64,000 bases of DNA. Source: Aquatica leii (taxonomy: Eukaryota; Arthropoda; Insecta; Coleoptera; Lampyridae). Where the stretch lies: assembly GCA_035610365.1 (NCBI GenBank), contig CM069437.1, positions 57,560,093 through 57,624,092 on the forward strand, read 5' to 3'. Of this stretch, positions 1 to 12,710 are shown piece after piece; positions within the stretch are counted from its first letter, which is position 1, and each line of letters opens with the position of its first letter. The notes below the pieces were generated by a model. It saw only the letters and a list, made by a program, of their open reading frames with translations, did not search any database and was not told the origin of the DNA. The position numbers were made by a program, and so were the translations under genes.

Positions 1-149
1 AAATTAGATTAGCTTTAAGGTATTATTATATTTTTTAAAGAAGCTCAGAATTTTCCTACTAAGTTTATTTTTAACTTTTTTTTCATTCTAATAAACGCTA
101 CATGTTTTGACTTATGATCAACTTCAGGCGTATACTATATAAAAATTTA

Positions 150-1155
150 AAATCGAATTTTATTTTAAACATAAACTTACAATAGAATTGAAAAATCAAA
201 CCTCAAATATTGAATATTAAACTTTAAAAAATTATAATCATAGAAATCAGAAAAATAATATAAATTAAAATAAAATCAAAAAGTTATAAAAATAAATAAT
301 CTTACTAACATTTATTAATCATATCAGATATTGGAAGTTTGACAATGTGAAATTTGAAAAATACAATATTAGCCTAATAATAGAAATTCCTAGGTTACAA
401 CGAAATAATATAATAATTGAAATAATCAAACAAAAACTAATTTAGAAAAAGTAAATTATTGTTAAAGTTACAACTTCCTTAAGCGATAGATCACTATTTA
501 AATTATTTCTTTTGGTTTGAAAATTTAGTTTTAAACCTTTTTTAGTTAATACTTAAGATAAAATTAATATTTTAGATAGGTCCGGTGTTTATAAATTAAA
601 ATATGGTGATTGCAACGCATTCTATATAGGACAAACAGGTCACAAGTTTTCTATTAGATTTGCTAAACAACTGTCTTGTATTAAAAATAATAACATTTTA
701 TTAAAATCATCATTTGCTAATCATATATTAAATTCTCATCATTCATGTAATTCTAAAAAAGATTTTGAAATTTTACACATTTGTAATAAAGGTTTAAAAC
801 TAAATAATAAAAAAAAAAAGAAATGATTTAAATTACAATTTAAATTGTAATCTATCGCTTAACGAATAATAATTTACGTTTTCCAAATTAGTTTTTGTTT
901 CATTATTATATTATTTTTTATTATTAGGTTAATTTTGTATTTTTCAAATTTTAAACTGTCAAACTTTTTATTTAATTCGATTAATAAATATTAGTAAGAT
1001 TATTTATTTTTATAACTTTTTGATATTATTTTAATTTATATTATTTTTCAGATTTTTGTAATTATTATTTTTTAAAGTTTAATATTCAATATTTGAAATT
1101 TGATTTTTTAATTCTAATATAAGTTTATGTTTAAAATAACATTCGATTTTATAAT
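150..1155 (+). mobile_element. Penelope-like element fragment with inverted arms
   Basis: A GIY-YIG endonuclease remnant lies between two long inverted arms, about 150-545 and 783-1155. For example, the left arm has gcgatagatcactatttaaa and the right arm carries its near reverse complement ending aatctatcgc. The arms have diverged by substitutions and small indels. This is the architecture seen in the complete PLE at 25.3-28.8 kb, where the 3' untranslated region is also present inverted at the 5' end. It is therefore read as a 5'-truncated PLE copy with an inverted head. Outer ends are approximate and no target duplication was recognised. Confidence 0.7.
567..823 (+). pseudogene. GIY-YIG endonuclease remnant of a Penelope-like element
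   Basis: Reading from about 567 gives GVYKLKYGDCNAFYIGQTGH, the GIY-YIG core with the CxxxxYIG arrangement found in the C-terminal endonuclease domain of Penelope-like retrotransposons. It is followed by an arginine (IRF) where the family has its catalytic arginine. The frame stays open for about 85 codons and then runs into poly-lysine codons and a stop at about 823. The domain's catalytic glutamate region is not recognisable and the reverse transcriptase is missing. It is a dead 3' fragment. In PLEs this nuclease nicks target DNA before reverse transcription. Confidence 0.75.
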
Positions 1156-4100
1156 TTTAGTTTTGAAATTAAAAAAAAAATAATATAATAAAAAACCCAT
1201 CTAGACTTATTGAAACGAAATAATGGAAAAAAATAAACTTTATTTTTAGGTGTTATAGACGTGTATCTCCAAATCACTCAACAAACTTTGTTTATGCGGT
1301 TTAAGCTAAAGTTTTAGCATGCAAATCCGCTATTTTATCGACTATATCTAGACGAAAAAATAGTCAAATGCAAGTAAGTTTACGGTTATTTAATTATTTT
1401 ACGTTGTTCTTAGTCGAACTTAAATAAATAACATATCACACATTTTTAATTGATTTATTTACTATTTGGTTTAAATTGTAAAAGTTCTATCTATGGTATC
1501 CTATTTTAACACGTTTTTCATTTTGTATAACTTTATCTTGTCAGATCACCTAATATAATTAAACATTTTATTATTGTAAGTTAACTAAATATAATACACA
1601 TATTGTTTGTAATGTTTTTGAAACGCCATCCTGTGGTAAAAATACCACGTATGGTATATAGAAAACTATAAATTAGTATGGTTGTCTATCGGTATGGTTG
1701 TGGAAACACATTGGTGTATTCTAACGCTGACAAGTTCCTAAACAACGAAACAGCTGTCCGCTAGTTCTGATGTTGTTTTCCACAATTGTATCGACAATGT
1801 TCCTAACCTATTTTATAGTTGCGATTTTGACGGCGCTACTTGTCAATAGATCATTGACTTTCGCTGTCATTAAACCCAATGACAACTTTTCTAGCTTCAG
1901 TACTAATTTATAGTTATCTATACATATCGTTCTGCCATGGTACTTAGTGTCTTTCTTTTTTTTAGATGTATTTTAATTTCTTCTATTATAATTTCCTTAT
2001 CTAATAACATAAATATTTATATATATGTGCTTGTAATAGTTGTCAATAGAGGAGGTTACAAACATAGCGTTTTTCTACATTCTCTACCCAATTATCTACA
2101 TTATCTAAGCATTTTCGACTTCTTTTTTTAGATACCCGCGCAAAGAAATATTTTTAGCTGTAAATTCTCTCTATCGAGTTATTAGTGAGAATTTCACATT
2201 GTTTAAGCATTACTGTATATGAACAATATTCATACAAAATGAAGTTTAGTGCAACATAAGAATTCTGTAGCGCGTGATAAATAGGTTAAATTGATCTAAA
2301 CAAATATTTATTGCTAAGATTTTCTCAATAAATTAATTTTATAAAGAAATTTCAATCGCATCATAATGGTACCATAGAGTTAATCAATGATTTGAACTTA
2401 AGGACACGATCTAGTGCGTCAAGCAGCTGACAACACTTCACCTAATTTCAATGGAGGTTTTAAGGAATCGATTCAATTAATTCACTTGCTATTAAAAATA
2501 TTAATTTATCTAAATGGAAAAAGTTTCAATATCTGTTATATTAATTAGACCCATATTGTTTCAAGAATAACGCAATTCAAGCAAACGTCATTTATTAATA
2601 CTGTATTATAAATAATTGTTGTATGCACCAAAAACCAAGAATTTTTATAGATACACAAAAGAGTTTAATAAAAATGTTAATTTTTATGCTCGTCTAATCA
2701 AATTCTAGTCAACGTTTTTATTGAGATTTAGATTAAGGACAAATCCAGCAGATTGGATCCAAGAAACAATTTTCAGACGCTAAAATTAAAACATTTTTAA
2801 AAAATATCTTGGCATTTTTGCAAAATTATTTGTTTCATTAGTTAGAAAAGCCGACCTATTTCTAAAATTTATTATTAATCAATGCCAATGTAATAACACT
2901 GGTAAATAAAGATTTTATAAAACAAGAAATGGCTTTTAATTTAAACTTGAAATAGAACAAGAATAATTTGAGTTAATTTAGATCCAGCAAATAATAAACA
3001 TAAATAAGGGTCATTATTTCAATGATCTGTGAGAAAGATGTCTTTCGCATAACGACTTCATTGTGCTGTTGCCAAATTCCTTAAGAAAAGCAACGATGGC
3101 ACTGTATTGTAAAAACTCTTTAATTTATATTACTCCACATCTATTTCTAAACTAAATTTATTATAAACTGTTTAAAACTAATTAAATTGTAAAATTAAGA
3201 TGTTTTAACAGTTTTTTAGAAGCAAAAACATTAACGTGGTATCAACAACATATGTTAGAAAGATTTAATTAATTTCAAAAGTAAAATATATTTTAGTTAA
3301 GTATATAACCGCTATAATAATTTCAGTAACAAAGCTTCTAAAAGTAGGCCCTAGAGGCACATATTCGCAACAACCCTGCTTATACAACCTTCGCTACTGA
3401 TTTGTGTTCATGTGAGAAATCAACCTTAATCAGTAAACATTACGGTTGTTAACTTTACGAAGTCAGCATTTTTCACGCTTAATCGTTAGGTCCTTCTCAA
3501 ATATTTAAACAGCCATTATTCTTTAAACAAAAACCGGCAATTTTTTCCTTCTTCAGCATTATAAAGCATTGCATTAGAAAGAGAAAATAGTTGCTGACTT
3601 GACAATATTCTGCAGTTTGAAATTTAAATTGACGAGCGAAACCAGTGCATTCGAAATTGAATTCAGTTTAATTTTACGATTGTTGCATCTATTTTTTTAG
3701 TGTTCGTTTCGTGAATGTTGACCTAAAAAAAAGTTTATGCGTATGTAAAGCGTTTGATTAAATCTATAGGCAGTAAAAAATTATACAGTCGGTTTGAGAG
3801 GAAATTGACTGCCAACGGAACGCAGAAGAAAATAATATAAGGAAAAACTTTATAGATCTTATCTCGAAAAACTTTATTATACGCTACAACGTACGTTTTA
3901 TAGAAACTGTGCCTGTCAAACAAAATGTTTATTATTTTTATCACTTGCAACTGATTAAACACAATGGATTTTATGTTAATGATAATAAGTTTTTAATTTT
4001 AACACTTTATATTTTGCATCTTTTCGCTTATTTTCTGTTAATTAGTTATAATTTTTTTTTGTATTGAGTTGTGCGCAATTAGTTGCATTTATAACTGTGT

Positions 4101-4194
4101 AAAATAGTTCAAATATATTACATTTTAAATTCGTAACCAAGACTAAACCTGATTCAGACTAGACATGCTACTTAATAAGAAATATAATAGAAAT
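1156..4194. other. AT-rich stretch without recognised features
   Basis: No coding pattern, RNA gene or convincing repeat was found. Short open frames (for example 1937-2131 and 3735-3962, minus) are compositionally biased and unlike any family I know. Around 1633 the string CATCCTGTGGTAAAAATACC, with a short palindrome, resembles the subterminal part of a piggyBac-type end, but no partner end was found. Confidence 0.4.
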
Positions 4195-5290
4195 AAATAA
4201 AATAGAGAAAGGAAAAGAATTACTATTATTATTTCTGGGTCTAAAAGCAACGTTTGACACAGCAATCAACTGAAAGATATGGGAAACTGAGTAAAATGCA
4301 AATACTAAACAGGCTAGTAATCGCGATTAGAAGCACATATGAGACAATAAGAACGAGGATACAAATAACAAGACTAAGATGAGAAGAATTTGCAATAAAT
4401 AAAGAAAGAAAACAAGAAGATAGTTTAAATCCTTTACTATTGGTTATCACCATGGATCAAATTACCAAAAGAATGAATAAAAAATATAAGCTGAGTACAG
4501 TAGTGGGACATAGAAACCTAGAAGCAGTTAAATTCAGTAACCTTTTATATGCAGATGATGTCGACTTAACAGCAAATACAAAAAATTAAATACAAAGGTT
4601 AATAAACGTCTGCACTGAAGAAATCAAAAACATAAAAACAGAAAGATAATTACAAAAAACATTATATGCAAAAATACAAATTAGAAATGTAACGACATAC
4701 GAATACCTAAGAACCATAATAACAAAGGATGGGAAAATCGACGCCGAATTAACGAACAGAGCAAATAAATTAACTATACACGCACACAATACTAGTACTC
4801 AAAGACATAGCTATAGAAGCAAAAATAAAAATCTATAACAGTATAAAAATTCTAATCATAACTTATGCAACAGAAAATTGAACATTAAAAAAGATGAAGC
4901 CAAATTAAATGCAATCGAAATGAAGCATCTTAAAAAACAAGAAAAACCAAGTGGAACAGGATGAAGAACGAGAGCATTAAAGATTAACAAAACAAGAACC
5001 AATCATAGAAAAAGTAAAAAAAAAGTAATAAAATTGGTATAGACATGTAGTGAGAATGGAACCCGATAGAATACTAAGAAAGATGGTGGAATTAGAAAGA
5101 TGAACCAAAAATCAGAAAACAAAAAAAGTGATGAACCAAATCTAAGAAATATGACAGGAGAAAGGAAAAACACTAGAAAAAATCAGAACTATAGCAAAGA
5201 ATACGATAACCTTAGAAAAATAAGTACAGTAACTGGAAACCTTGTCTGACGCCTGAAAAGGCAAACAAGAGAAGAGAAGAAGTTTGTAAC
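4195..5290 (+). pseudogene. Degenerate non-LTR retrotransposon reverse transcriptase (3' part)
   Basis: Stop-interrupted translation follows the order of a non-LTR reverse transcriptase. A finger/palm region resembling ...FDTAIN is at about 4240. The catalytic box LLYADDVDLTANT is at about 4540-4580. YEYLRTIITKDGKIDAEL lies near 4700-4750, and HVVRMEPDRILRKMVE near 5045-5095. The end, near 5150-5270, resembles the basic C-terminus of insect endonuclease-reverse transcriptase ORFs (GKTLEKIRTIAKN...). There are many stops and several frame changes. The endonuclease and 5' part are absent, as expected for 5' truncation. The clade is undetermined. The sequence is A-rich on this strand, which explains the spurious minus-strand open frames here. 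Confidence 0.75.
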
Positions 5291-5669
5291 AATCGTTATA
5301 ATTAAATATATAAGTAACACGTGCCATATAATTACAAAAAAATATTGATCGTTCTATTTTTTTTGAGCTGTAGATAAATCAAAGATATGTGGTATGTTAA
5401 GCTTTTTTATCTAAGTTATTACCAGTATGTTCTTTCAGAAAATGCTGGCGTGGTCACCACACGACTTTCCTATAAAGAATGATAAAGGAACGTCTATATG
5501 TTTTTTTAAGGTTATGTTGTCATAAAACCATTTTGAAGTAATATGTACAAATTTGTATTGATTTCCTAGGATTCTATAATTTTTTTTAAATTTGTTTCTT
5601 TAATTTCATTAAAATCATATCGACTAACCTTTATATTTGTGCGCTTTGATATTACTTACTCCTTTAGTA

Positions 5670-6440
5670 AATCAATAAAAAAAATCGTCGAAAACAGGAT
5701 TCGAAACTATATTATATTTGTGAATTTATTTGAAATTACAAATTAAATATTTTATAAACTGTTAATTTTAGAAATTTTTTTATTTTAATAAATTCTTAGG
5801 AAGAATTATCTCTATAAGAAACTGTAAATTATAATTCGAATAATTTACATACGAACAAAATTATATAAGAATATATTTTTTAATAAAATCGAGAGAATAT
5901 AAAAAGCCAGTTTTATACAAAATTTCAAGTTACTAGGATTTTTGGGTTGAGAATTATCCTGGGTACATCAGAAGATAATTTAAATAAGATGCAGCACTCT
6001 GTATATAAACAAGTCAAAAGAATATAGAGAAAAATTGTTATTTTTTAACGTATCTTGCTTTCCTTTCAAGATATGGATTTTTTTTCTAAAAAAATCGTTG
6101 TAGGCAGGATTCGAATCTAGGATTATATATGGAATTTACTTTAAATTATAAAATAAATATCTAATAAACTGTTAAAGTTAGAAAAAAATTTAGCTGAATA
6201 AATTGTTAGGAAAAAATAACTCCATAAGGAACTGTAAAAATAATTTGAATAATTTATATACGTACAAAATTATATAAGAAAAACTGTTAAAATTGGCGGA
6301 TACACCTACTTCCGGTATCTTTATCAGACCCATTTTTTGATAGAACCGAGAGAATATGAAAAGCCAGCTCCATATCAAATTTTAAGTTACTAGGATTTTT
6401 GGTTCGAGAGTTATCGTGGGTACATCGGTCTGTGTGTAAC
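5670..6440. repeat. Two-copy tandem repeat, period about 410 bp
   Basis: Segments about 5670-6080 and 6080-6440 align end to end. Shared landmarks include aggattcgaa (5697 and 6108), ataaactgtta (5754 and 6162), cgagagaatat (5889 and 6347) and aagttactaggattttt (5928 and 6384). The second copy has an insertion of about 50 bp near 6290-6340. Copies are clearly diverged, so the duplication is old. The aggattcgaatct string resembles a tRNA B-box, so a tRNA-derived SINE ancestry is possible, but no A-box or tRNA head was recognised. Confidence 0.7.
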
Positions 6441-6540
6441 GATATACTTTCCTTATAGGAAAATAAAAAAAACATCGTTTCTGATTACGCCATAAGTTTT
6501 TCTTTTTGTCTATTGTTACACAATTGTTATAAAATTTTTT

Positions 6541-6710
6541 ATTCTGGATAATTTCCGTGTTATTTTTATCACACAAGCTGAGCTTTTGTCACACGTTGCA
6601 GTAGACATCTTCAAACTGATCAGTTTGTGCGAGCTCTGAAGATGTCCATTGCGACGTGTGACGAAAGCTCAGTTGGTGTGATAACGACAAGACGAAAATT
6701 ATCCAGAATA
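6541..6710. repeat. Imperfect inverted repeat (about 72-bp arms) with PLE-tail-like motif
   Basis: The left arm runs from attctggataatttccgtgt (6541) to catcttcaa (6613). It is mirrored by tgaagatgtcc (6637) through ttatccagaat (6709), with a 24-bp loop. The right arm contains CTGAAGATGTCC followed by GTGTGACGAAAGC. This echoes the CTGAAGA...GAAAC strings at PLE ends elsewhere in the window. It could be a PLE tail with its inverted head, or an unrelated foldback element. No coding sequence and no clear target duplication are present. Confidence 0.6.
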
Positions 6711-8939
6711 GAAAATTGTATTACAAATGCAACCAGTGGAAACCTGAATTCTACACAATCGTTGTTTACACTGGTCAAAAATCTGACAACAGTACTCTAG
6801 TTTTTCCACGTTTATTATACTACATGTCACTTATTTTTAATATATAACGATTGTCTTGTTCGCGTTTAAATTCATTGCGACTTGAATCGTCAAAGCTTTG
6901 GATATAATCTCCAATTTAAGTTAAGCAGCTTTTTAAGATGCTTGTCGTGGTTTGCTTCATTCAAATTGTTTGCTGAACTATACAAGTAGTGTTAGAACTC
7001 GCAGTGGCATTTTTTATTAAATTCAATTCTTATTCTATAAGGAATAGCCTTTAAAATTATTAATTTGACGATAAAACAGTATAGATTTGCGCCTACTCCT
7101 AATGCATGTAAGAACCTTGTCATTGCTAGTGCGACATTGTATAAGTTTCGAAGGGAGGAGAGTCCAAATAGTTTTTGTTTGAGACTGCTGGTAGCAGCTT
7201 TAATAATTGTTGAATATGTGAATCAACCGTTTTGTCGAGATTCTCAAGTTTGTTTTATAACAATTCAGTTGCGTTGATGTAGCACCACAGTCACTTATCG
7301 TCGCGGTTGTATTGCCTGTTAGTACCAATTGTAAATAATAAAAAAAACAAAAATTAAATTTAGAATTTTTGGAAACTGCTAAACTGAACTGTTCCTAGAC
7401 GAACTGCCAATTCCTCAAAGTTCCATCAAATTTGGTAAGTTTGAATTGAGCGATTTTTCCGCTTGACGTGACAACTATTTGGCGTTACGTTGTTGCAGAC
7501 ATTTTTGCTCACGTTGGACTTACTTTGTTGCAAGAACTACCAGTCTTCTCAGGTTGGCTGCTTAGTTTACAAGCTAGAACAAATTCAACAGATGTCGACG
7601 ACTCATTCTTTTCAAGTTTGAAGAATCACTACCTAAAAGAGACAAATCCAGTGATGGTAATCTACTTTTATCGGCATTTACACCATTTACAAAAAAAAAA
7701 CAAATCAAATAGAACTAAAATTTGATTAAAAAGTAAATTGCGTTGTCTACCAGCAGTTTATTTTTTTTACTTGCTGACTTTCCATTTTTATATAAGAAAA
7801 TCAACAGAAACAATCAGAAAAAGAGTCAAGTAGTACTTTCTTAGTAGAGCTTGCAAAGTTACTATAATAATTATTTTGTAATCGGTTAAAACATTGTCCG
7901 TTAAAAGGTGTGAAGCAAAACGAACTGTTAAAAAGAAAAATTTGCGGACATTTCGAATATCGGTCTTTCAAACAGGTTGCCGTTGTTTAATGGAAAGATA
8001 AGAAAATTCTTGTAGGCTGCCACAAAATTTGTCGGCATTGCAACAAATAATATATGCCAATACTTTAGATATAAAAAAACCGTGTACCACAATTAGAGAT
8101 ACTACACAAATATAAAGTAAGAATGGTAGTCAACTACAAAACTAGGTAATTCATAAGAAAATTTTATCCTAATGATCTAGCTCATTGCAATTTGCGGTTT
8201 ATTGCAAATTAAAAAAAAATATTTTTTTCTATTTATAGACATCTTTATGCTGAAATAACTTAAGTGACCATTAAATGTATTTGAAAAAAGCACTACCATG
8301 TGTTTTAACGGATTTTGTTTATTGTTTTTTTTGTAGAAAAAACTGGTTAGTAATTATGGTACTTGTTAATTATGGCTTCTTTTTCTTTTTATATTAATTT
8401 AATATAATATATGATCATGTTAAGAAATATTATAATTAAATAGTCAAATATAACGTATGGCGCGTAAGTCAAAATGCTGTAGACTGTGTCAGTTTGACTT
8501 TTAAACGACTTTTTTGTATTAATTCTTATCATAGAGAAACTTCACATTTTGCAATTTTTATTAAATATAGTAACGCTTTTTTCTGTTGTTTTGTGCAACA
8601 CCATAACTGCAGCAAAAGTTATGTTTTTATTAGTCATATTGTTTAAGTCGTTTCCAATAAAAACATGTTTGGTTTTTAGAACAGTGACTACGTATAATTT
8701 ACGCACCAAGAAAATGTTGACTATGGTTCATTAAAATAATTGTTACAAAAATTTTCTCACAACTTAATTGTTGGCCACTAACTCAGTTGTTTTGGTAAAT
8801 GGATCGGAAGTCTTGGTGTGCTAATCCTACACTAAATTAGAAAAAACTAAAACAAGTAAATATTATGTAATACAGACCTCGTTTAAATCTATGGATCACT
8901 AAAAAGAACAAATTGACAAAACACAACTACTAACAATAA
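6711..8939. other. Stretch without recognised genes
   Basis: Short open frames occur (7065-7277, 7468-7725, 8549-8734, all plus strand), but their translations match no family I recognise and show no domain pattern. No repeat structure was seen. Confidence 0.35.
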
Positions 8940-10508
8940 TATAGTACTGTAGTAAATTGTAGGAGAATATTACCACGAACTGTACAAAAGCCGTTACGAA
9001 GAGGATGTAAACGCAAATATACAAGAACAAAGAGTTATAAACCAAAGATCGGAAGAACTGCCAGATATCACCATTGGAGAAAGCAGAGAGTCCTTAGCCA
9101 AGATGAAAAGCAATAAAGCACCGGGAGAGGACGAAGTAATATCGGAATCCATAAAATCCGGGGTCCCTCTATTGATGGAGAAGATGCGAACTCTCTTCAA
9201 CCTATGCTTGGGAGAGAGCTCAATCCTTTACAAATGACACAGCACAACCACTGTACTATTGCATAAGAAAGGAGACAAAACGGATCTAGAAAACTATCGC
9301 CCCATAACTCTTCTCAGCCACTTGTTCAAGTTGTTTAACAGGATTATAACATCGAGACTGGAAAACAAACTGGACTTCTACCAGCCAAGAAAACAGGAGG
9401 GATTTCAATTAGGTTCCAAAACAAATGACCACCTGCAGAGTGTTAAAACCCTCATAGAAAAAACCATAGAAAACAACAGGCCACTAGTACTACTGTTCAT
9501 AGACTTCCATAAAGCGTTTGACACGATCGAACTGAAAGCCGTATTAGATGCCCTACGAAAATGTCGTGTAGACTATAGATATTCTGAGCTGATTCGTAAT
9601 ATATACAAAAACGCCCTTATGCTAGTCAAGATGCACGAAGCTAGCAGCAGTATCAGCATCAAAAGAGGGACGAGACAGGAAAACACAATGTCTCCAAATT
9701 AATCATAACCGTCCTGGAATACGCGTTCAAAAGACTGAACTGGGATGCAAGAGGAATAACCATAGATGGTCAAAAACTCAATCATCTTCGCTTTGCGGAC
9801 GACATCGTCCTAATAACCGATGACCTGAGTGAGGCGATACAAATGCTCTACAAACTTAGAGGCGTGTGCTCCGATGCTGGTCTGAAAATAAACTTTGTTA
9901 AAACTAAGATCTCGTTATGAGCGAGTGCCTGGACGTGGAAAACACCGAAATTGAATTAGTCAATAAATACATCTATCTGAGACATAAAATTAAAATTTCG
10001 AGAGATAATCAGACGTGCGAATTGCAGAGAAGGATCAGCTTTGAGTGGGCGACCTACGGTAAGCTTAAAGATATCTTTAAAATCAATCTTCCCATCTGTC
10101 AAAAACGGAAAGTATTTAATCAGTGCGTCTTGCCGGTGCTTACATACGGAACAGAGACTTTAACACTAACACTAACATCGGCGTGGAAGCTTAAGATCGC
10201 ACAACGCAAAATGGAGAGAGCAATGCTTGGAATAAGGCTGAAAAACCACATAACCAACGAAGATGTTTGACGGAGAACCGGGGTGGCAGATCATATCCAG
10301 CGAGTAACTACATTGAAGTGGAATTGAACCGGACACGTAGCCAGGATAAGTGAAAACAAATAGAGGAGAAGGCTACTAGAGTGAAGACCACGCATTGATA
10401 AGCGCAGCAAAGGACGACCACCAACAATTGGATTCAGGTAGGACAGGAACGACAGAGATGGCGAGCCATGAAAGAAGCTTATGTCCAGCAGTGGACAACT
10501 AGGGCTGG
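8940..10508 (+). pseudogene. RTE-like non-LTR retrotransposon, 5'-truncated reverse transcriptase
   Basis: The reading starts at about 8955 with a typical pre-RT linker, including NKAPGEDEV near 9110-9140. The RT then continues as HKKGDKTDLENYRPITLLS (9262 on), a palm motif FIDFHKAFDT (9499-9528), IKRGTRQENTMSP (9659-9697), and after a frame change LRFADDIVLITDD (9787-9825). After another break come NKYIYLRHKIKI (about 9963) and LPVLTYGTETLTL (10131 on). Last is the C-terminal RTGVADHIQRV region near 10275. At least one stop and two frameshifts disable it. The apurinic endonuclease domain is missing. The order, the C-terminus and the (GAT)n tail fit RTE-type elements of insects. A possible short target duplication (aataatat) is too close to the microsatellite to trust. 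Confidence 0.85.
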
Positions 10509-10509
10509 T

Positions 10510-10512
<3 letters not shown>

Positions 10513-10550
<38 letters not shown>

Positions 10551-10612
10551 ATGATAAGGATGATGATGATGATGATGATGATGATAATGATGATGATGAT
10601 AATAATAATATC
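10513..10612 (+). repeat. (GAT)n microsatellite, 3' tail of the RTE-like element
   Basis: A run of about 100 bp of gat repeats with scattered aat and aag interruptions directly follows the ...ctagggctggttgatgatg end of the non-LTR element. RTE-type elements commonly end in short tandem repeats, so this is taken as the element's own tail extended by slippage. Confidence 0.9.
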
Positions 10613-12185
10613 ACATTTATAATAGCAATGTAGGCACTTTAGTTTAGGCGTAAGTTAATGATTTTAATTTAAATATAAATATTACTCGATCAAACTACCT
10701 CGTCTACTATGCAGTCGCGAAATAAGCTGACAATCGACAATGACAATAATAAATTGCAAAAAAAGTAAAATATGAGTAACAAGCTTAACAAACCGACGAT
10801 CCTTCGTAAATCGTAGAGACTGTCACTACTCTTTTTTATCTGATTTAAAACGAAAACTATGCGTGATATTATATAAGCTTATGTACGAAGTTTAATTTTA
10901 TTTTGCCTTTGGCTATGATTGCGTTCAAATGATCGAAGAAATTTGACAGATGTCATTTCAACGTGCTCAACGACAAGGTTACAAATTATATAAAGTTTGC
11001 GACTAAAAATAAATTTAAATCAGTATGATCTAACGTTATTACAAAAATAGATTATTATGTTGAAAGCTGACGGTTAATGAATACAAACATAAATGCAAGA
11101 AGATATATGCTATACCAAGTAATGTGCAATAAAGTAATTTTACAAAACAGTACAAGGGGAACTCTACAGATTAGATACATATCCCGAAAACAACCGGGTA
11201 CAAAGATAGCATAGTAATTCCCCGAAATTTGCTAGATGCGTAAAACAAAATGACAATCAGTAACGTCCTTAGACACTGCTACCGTTAATTTTAATTAAAA
11301 AAAATATTTTCGATGAATAGAAAATAACAATATGTAACGGTATATAAAATGGTGGCAGTTAACATGTGGATGCTAATAAGTCTTTAACAATGGAAGCGAC
11401 AAAATTTTTTTTTTCAAAAAATAAATATACAAAAAATACCATAGAAAAAAACGTAAAAACTGAAAAATAAATCCAATTAAAACTACAAGCAGACAAGAAA
11501 TTTACAACGACGCGATTATTATCAGTCATGAAGAAAGAAGCACTTTTTAAAATGTGAAAATGTCAATAATTTCTAATTAAACTAAGACAAATATTTAAAA
11601 TCATGGTAGAAATATAAAAAGAAATGGCAAAAATAGAACAAAAATGTAAATGAAGATAAAAATGTTCTAAAAGATAATTACAACATGATTACGTCTCATA
11701 AAAAAAAGAGAATCAAAAGCATAAAAAAATTTAATTAAAATAAATTAAAGAAAAAAAGTATAAAAATTGCAAAAAAAAACAATACAAAAAAAATTTATTA
11801 CAAAAACAAGAAATGCCAGAATAATTGTCAAAAGTATTCTATACACGACTCAAAAAAGATTTATTATTAGAGAGTATTTCTTGTGTCTAAATAAAAAAAA
11901 AGAGTAACATTAACAGGAGAAGTGGCATTTTGAATATTTTTTGCTCTATGTAAATTAAGGTGAAAATAGAGTTGCTCAGCAAAAAAATTGTCAGCAGTTT
12001 TTATTGCATACATTGAATACAAATTTTGCACTGTAATTAAGATAGACAATACTCATGATACTATATATACACACCCGTCTCAAAAAAGCAAGGTATTATA
12101 ATGTTGATGTTTTTGTTCAAAGTTTGCAAATCTGTATAGGATGTATGTGTAAAAGCAAAAAAAAAACAGGTTCACATAAAAAGAA
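10613..12185. other. AT-rich stretch without recognised features
   Basis: Strongly A-rich on the plus strand from about 11380. No domain-like translation, RNA gene or inverted repeat was found. Confidence 0.35.
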
Positions 12186-12189
12186 GAGT

Positions 12190-12710
12190 TTTTATGAAAT
12201 TATTTAAAAAAGTTATAACATTGGTACCACGAAACACAAATGTATAAAGTGCAAATTATATAAAAATAAAGAAAACATAAAACTTGTTGATACTGAAATT
12301 TATAATGATCATATCAGCAAAAAAGATTCTGCAAAGAAAGTATCTTTAGAAGATCAAGAAAATAGTAAGACTGGCAGAAAGTTTCAGTTTTCAAAAAGTG
12401 CTGACAATAACACCTCATGTCTTCTTGAGTTTTCTATAAAATACGCCGTCTATAATTTCACGGTATAAGAAACTGGGAATGGTTGCTATTATGTTTGGAA
12501 AGAAAAAAGTGGTCAAAGAGGAGGGAACCAAATATGCACATGCATAATATATATTATTGTGTTTGCAAAATTTAGATCAAGAAAATAACCAAGTGCGTTT
12601 TTATATTGCAACAACTGCAAAGATCAAAATCAAAACAGGTAAATATTGATACAACACTCTAGTTCCTAGACATGCATGCAGTGATTGAAAAAAACATGAT
12701 ACAATGCGTG
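12190..12710 (+). pseudogene. Relic of an insect TE-type protein of unassigned superfamily
   Basis: One frame from about 12238 stays open for some 75 codons: a KCIKCKLYK start, then NIKLVDTEIYNDHISKKDS and KKVSLEDQEN. One stop falls at about 12467, just before ETGNGCYYVWKEKSGQRGG (to about 12527). Further frames give similar fragments to about 12700. The order (cysteine pair, charged helical stretch, a YNFTV..G..YYVW..K.GQRGGN block, then VRFYIA) resembles uncharacterised transposase-like proteins that are multicopy in insect genomes. I do not know an accepted family name. The catalytic region is not identifiable. No terminal repeats were found. Confidence 0.5.

Noticed and set aside
5690-5710. 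tRNA gene suggested by the aggattcgaa string
   Set aside because: No cloverleaf, A-box or acceptor stem can be drawn around it in either copy.
6190-6576. Three overlapping minus-strand open frames
   Set aside because: Two start or lie within the tandem repeat and all are low complexity, with no domain pattern.
7468-7725. 85-codon open frame on the plus strand
   Set aside because: No family-like motif, repeated Lys/Asn end and no transcription signals; treated as a chance frame.
10513-10612. Acidic-repeat coding region suggested by (GAT)n
   Set aside because: It directly follows the RTE-like 3' end and is the element's tail; no frame runs through both sides.
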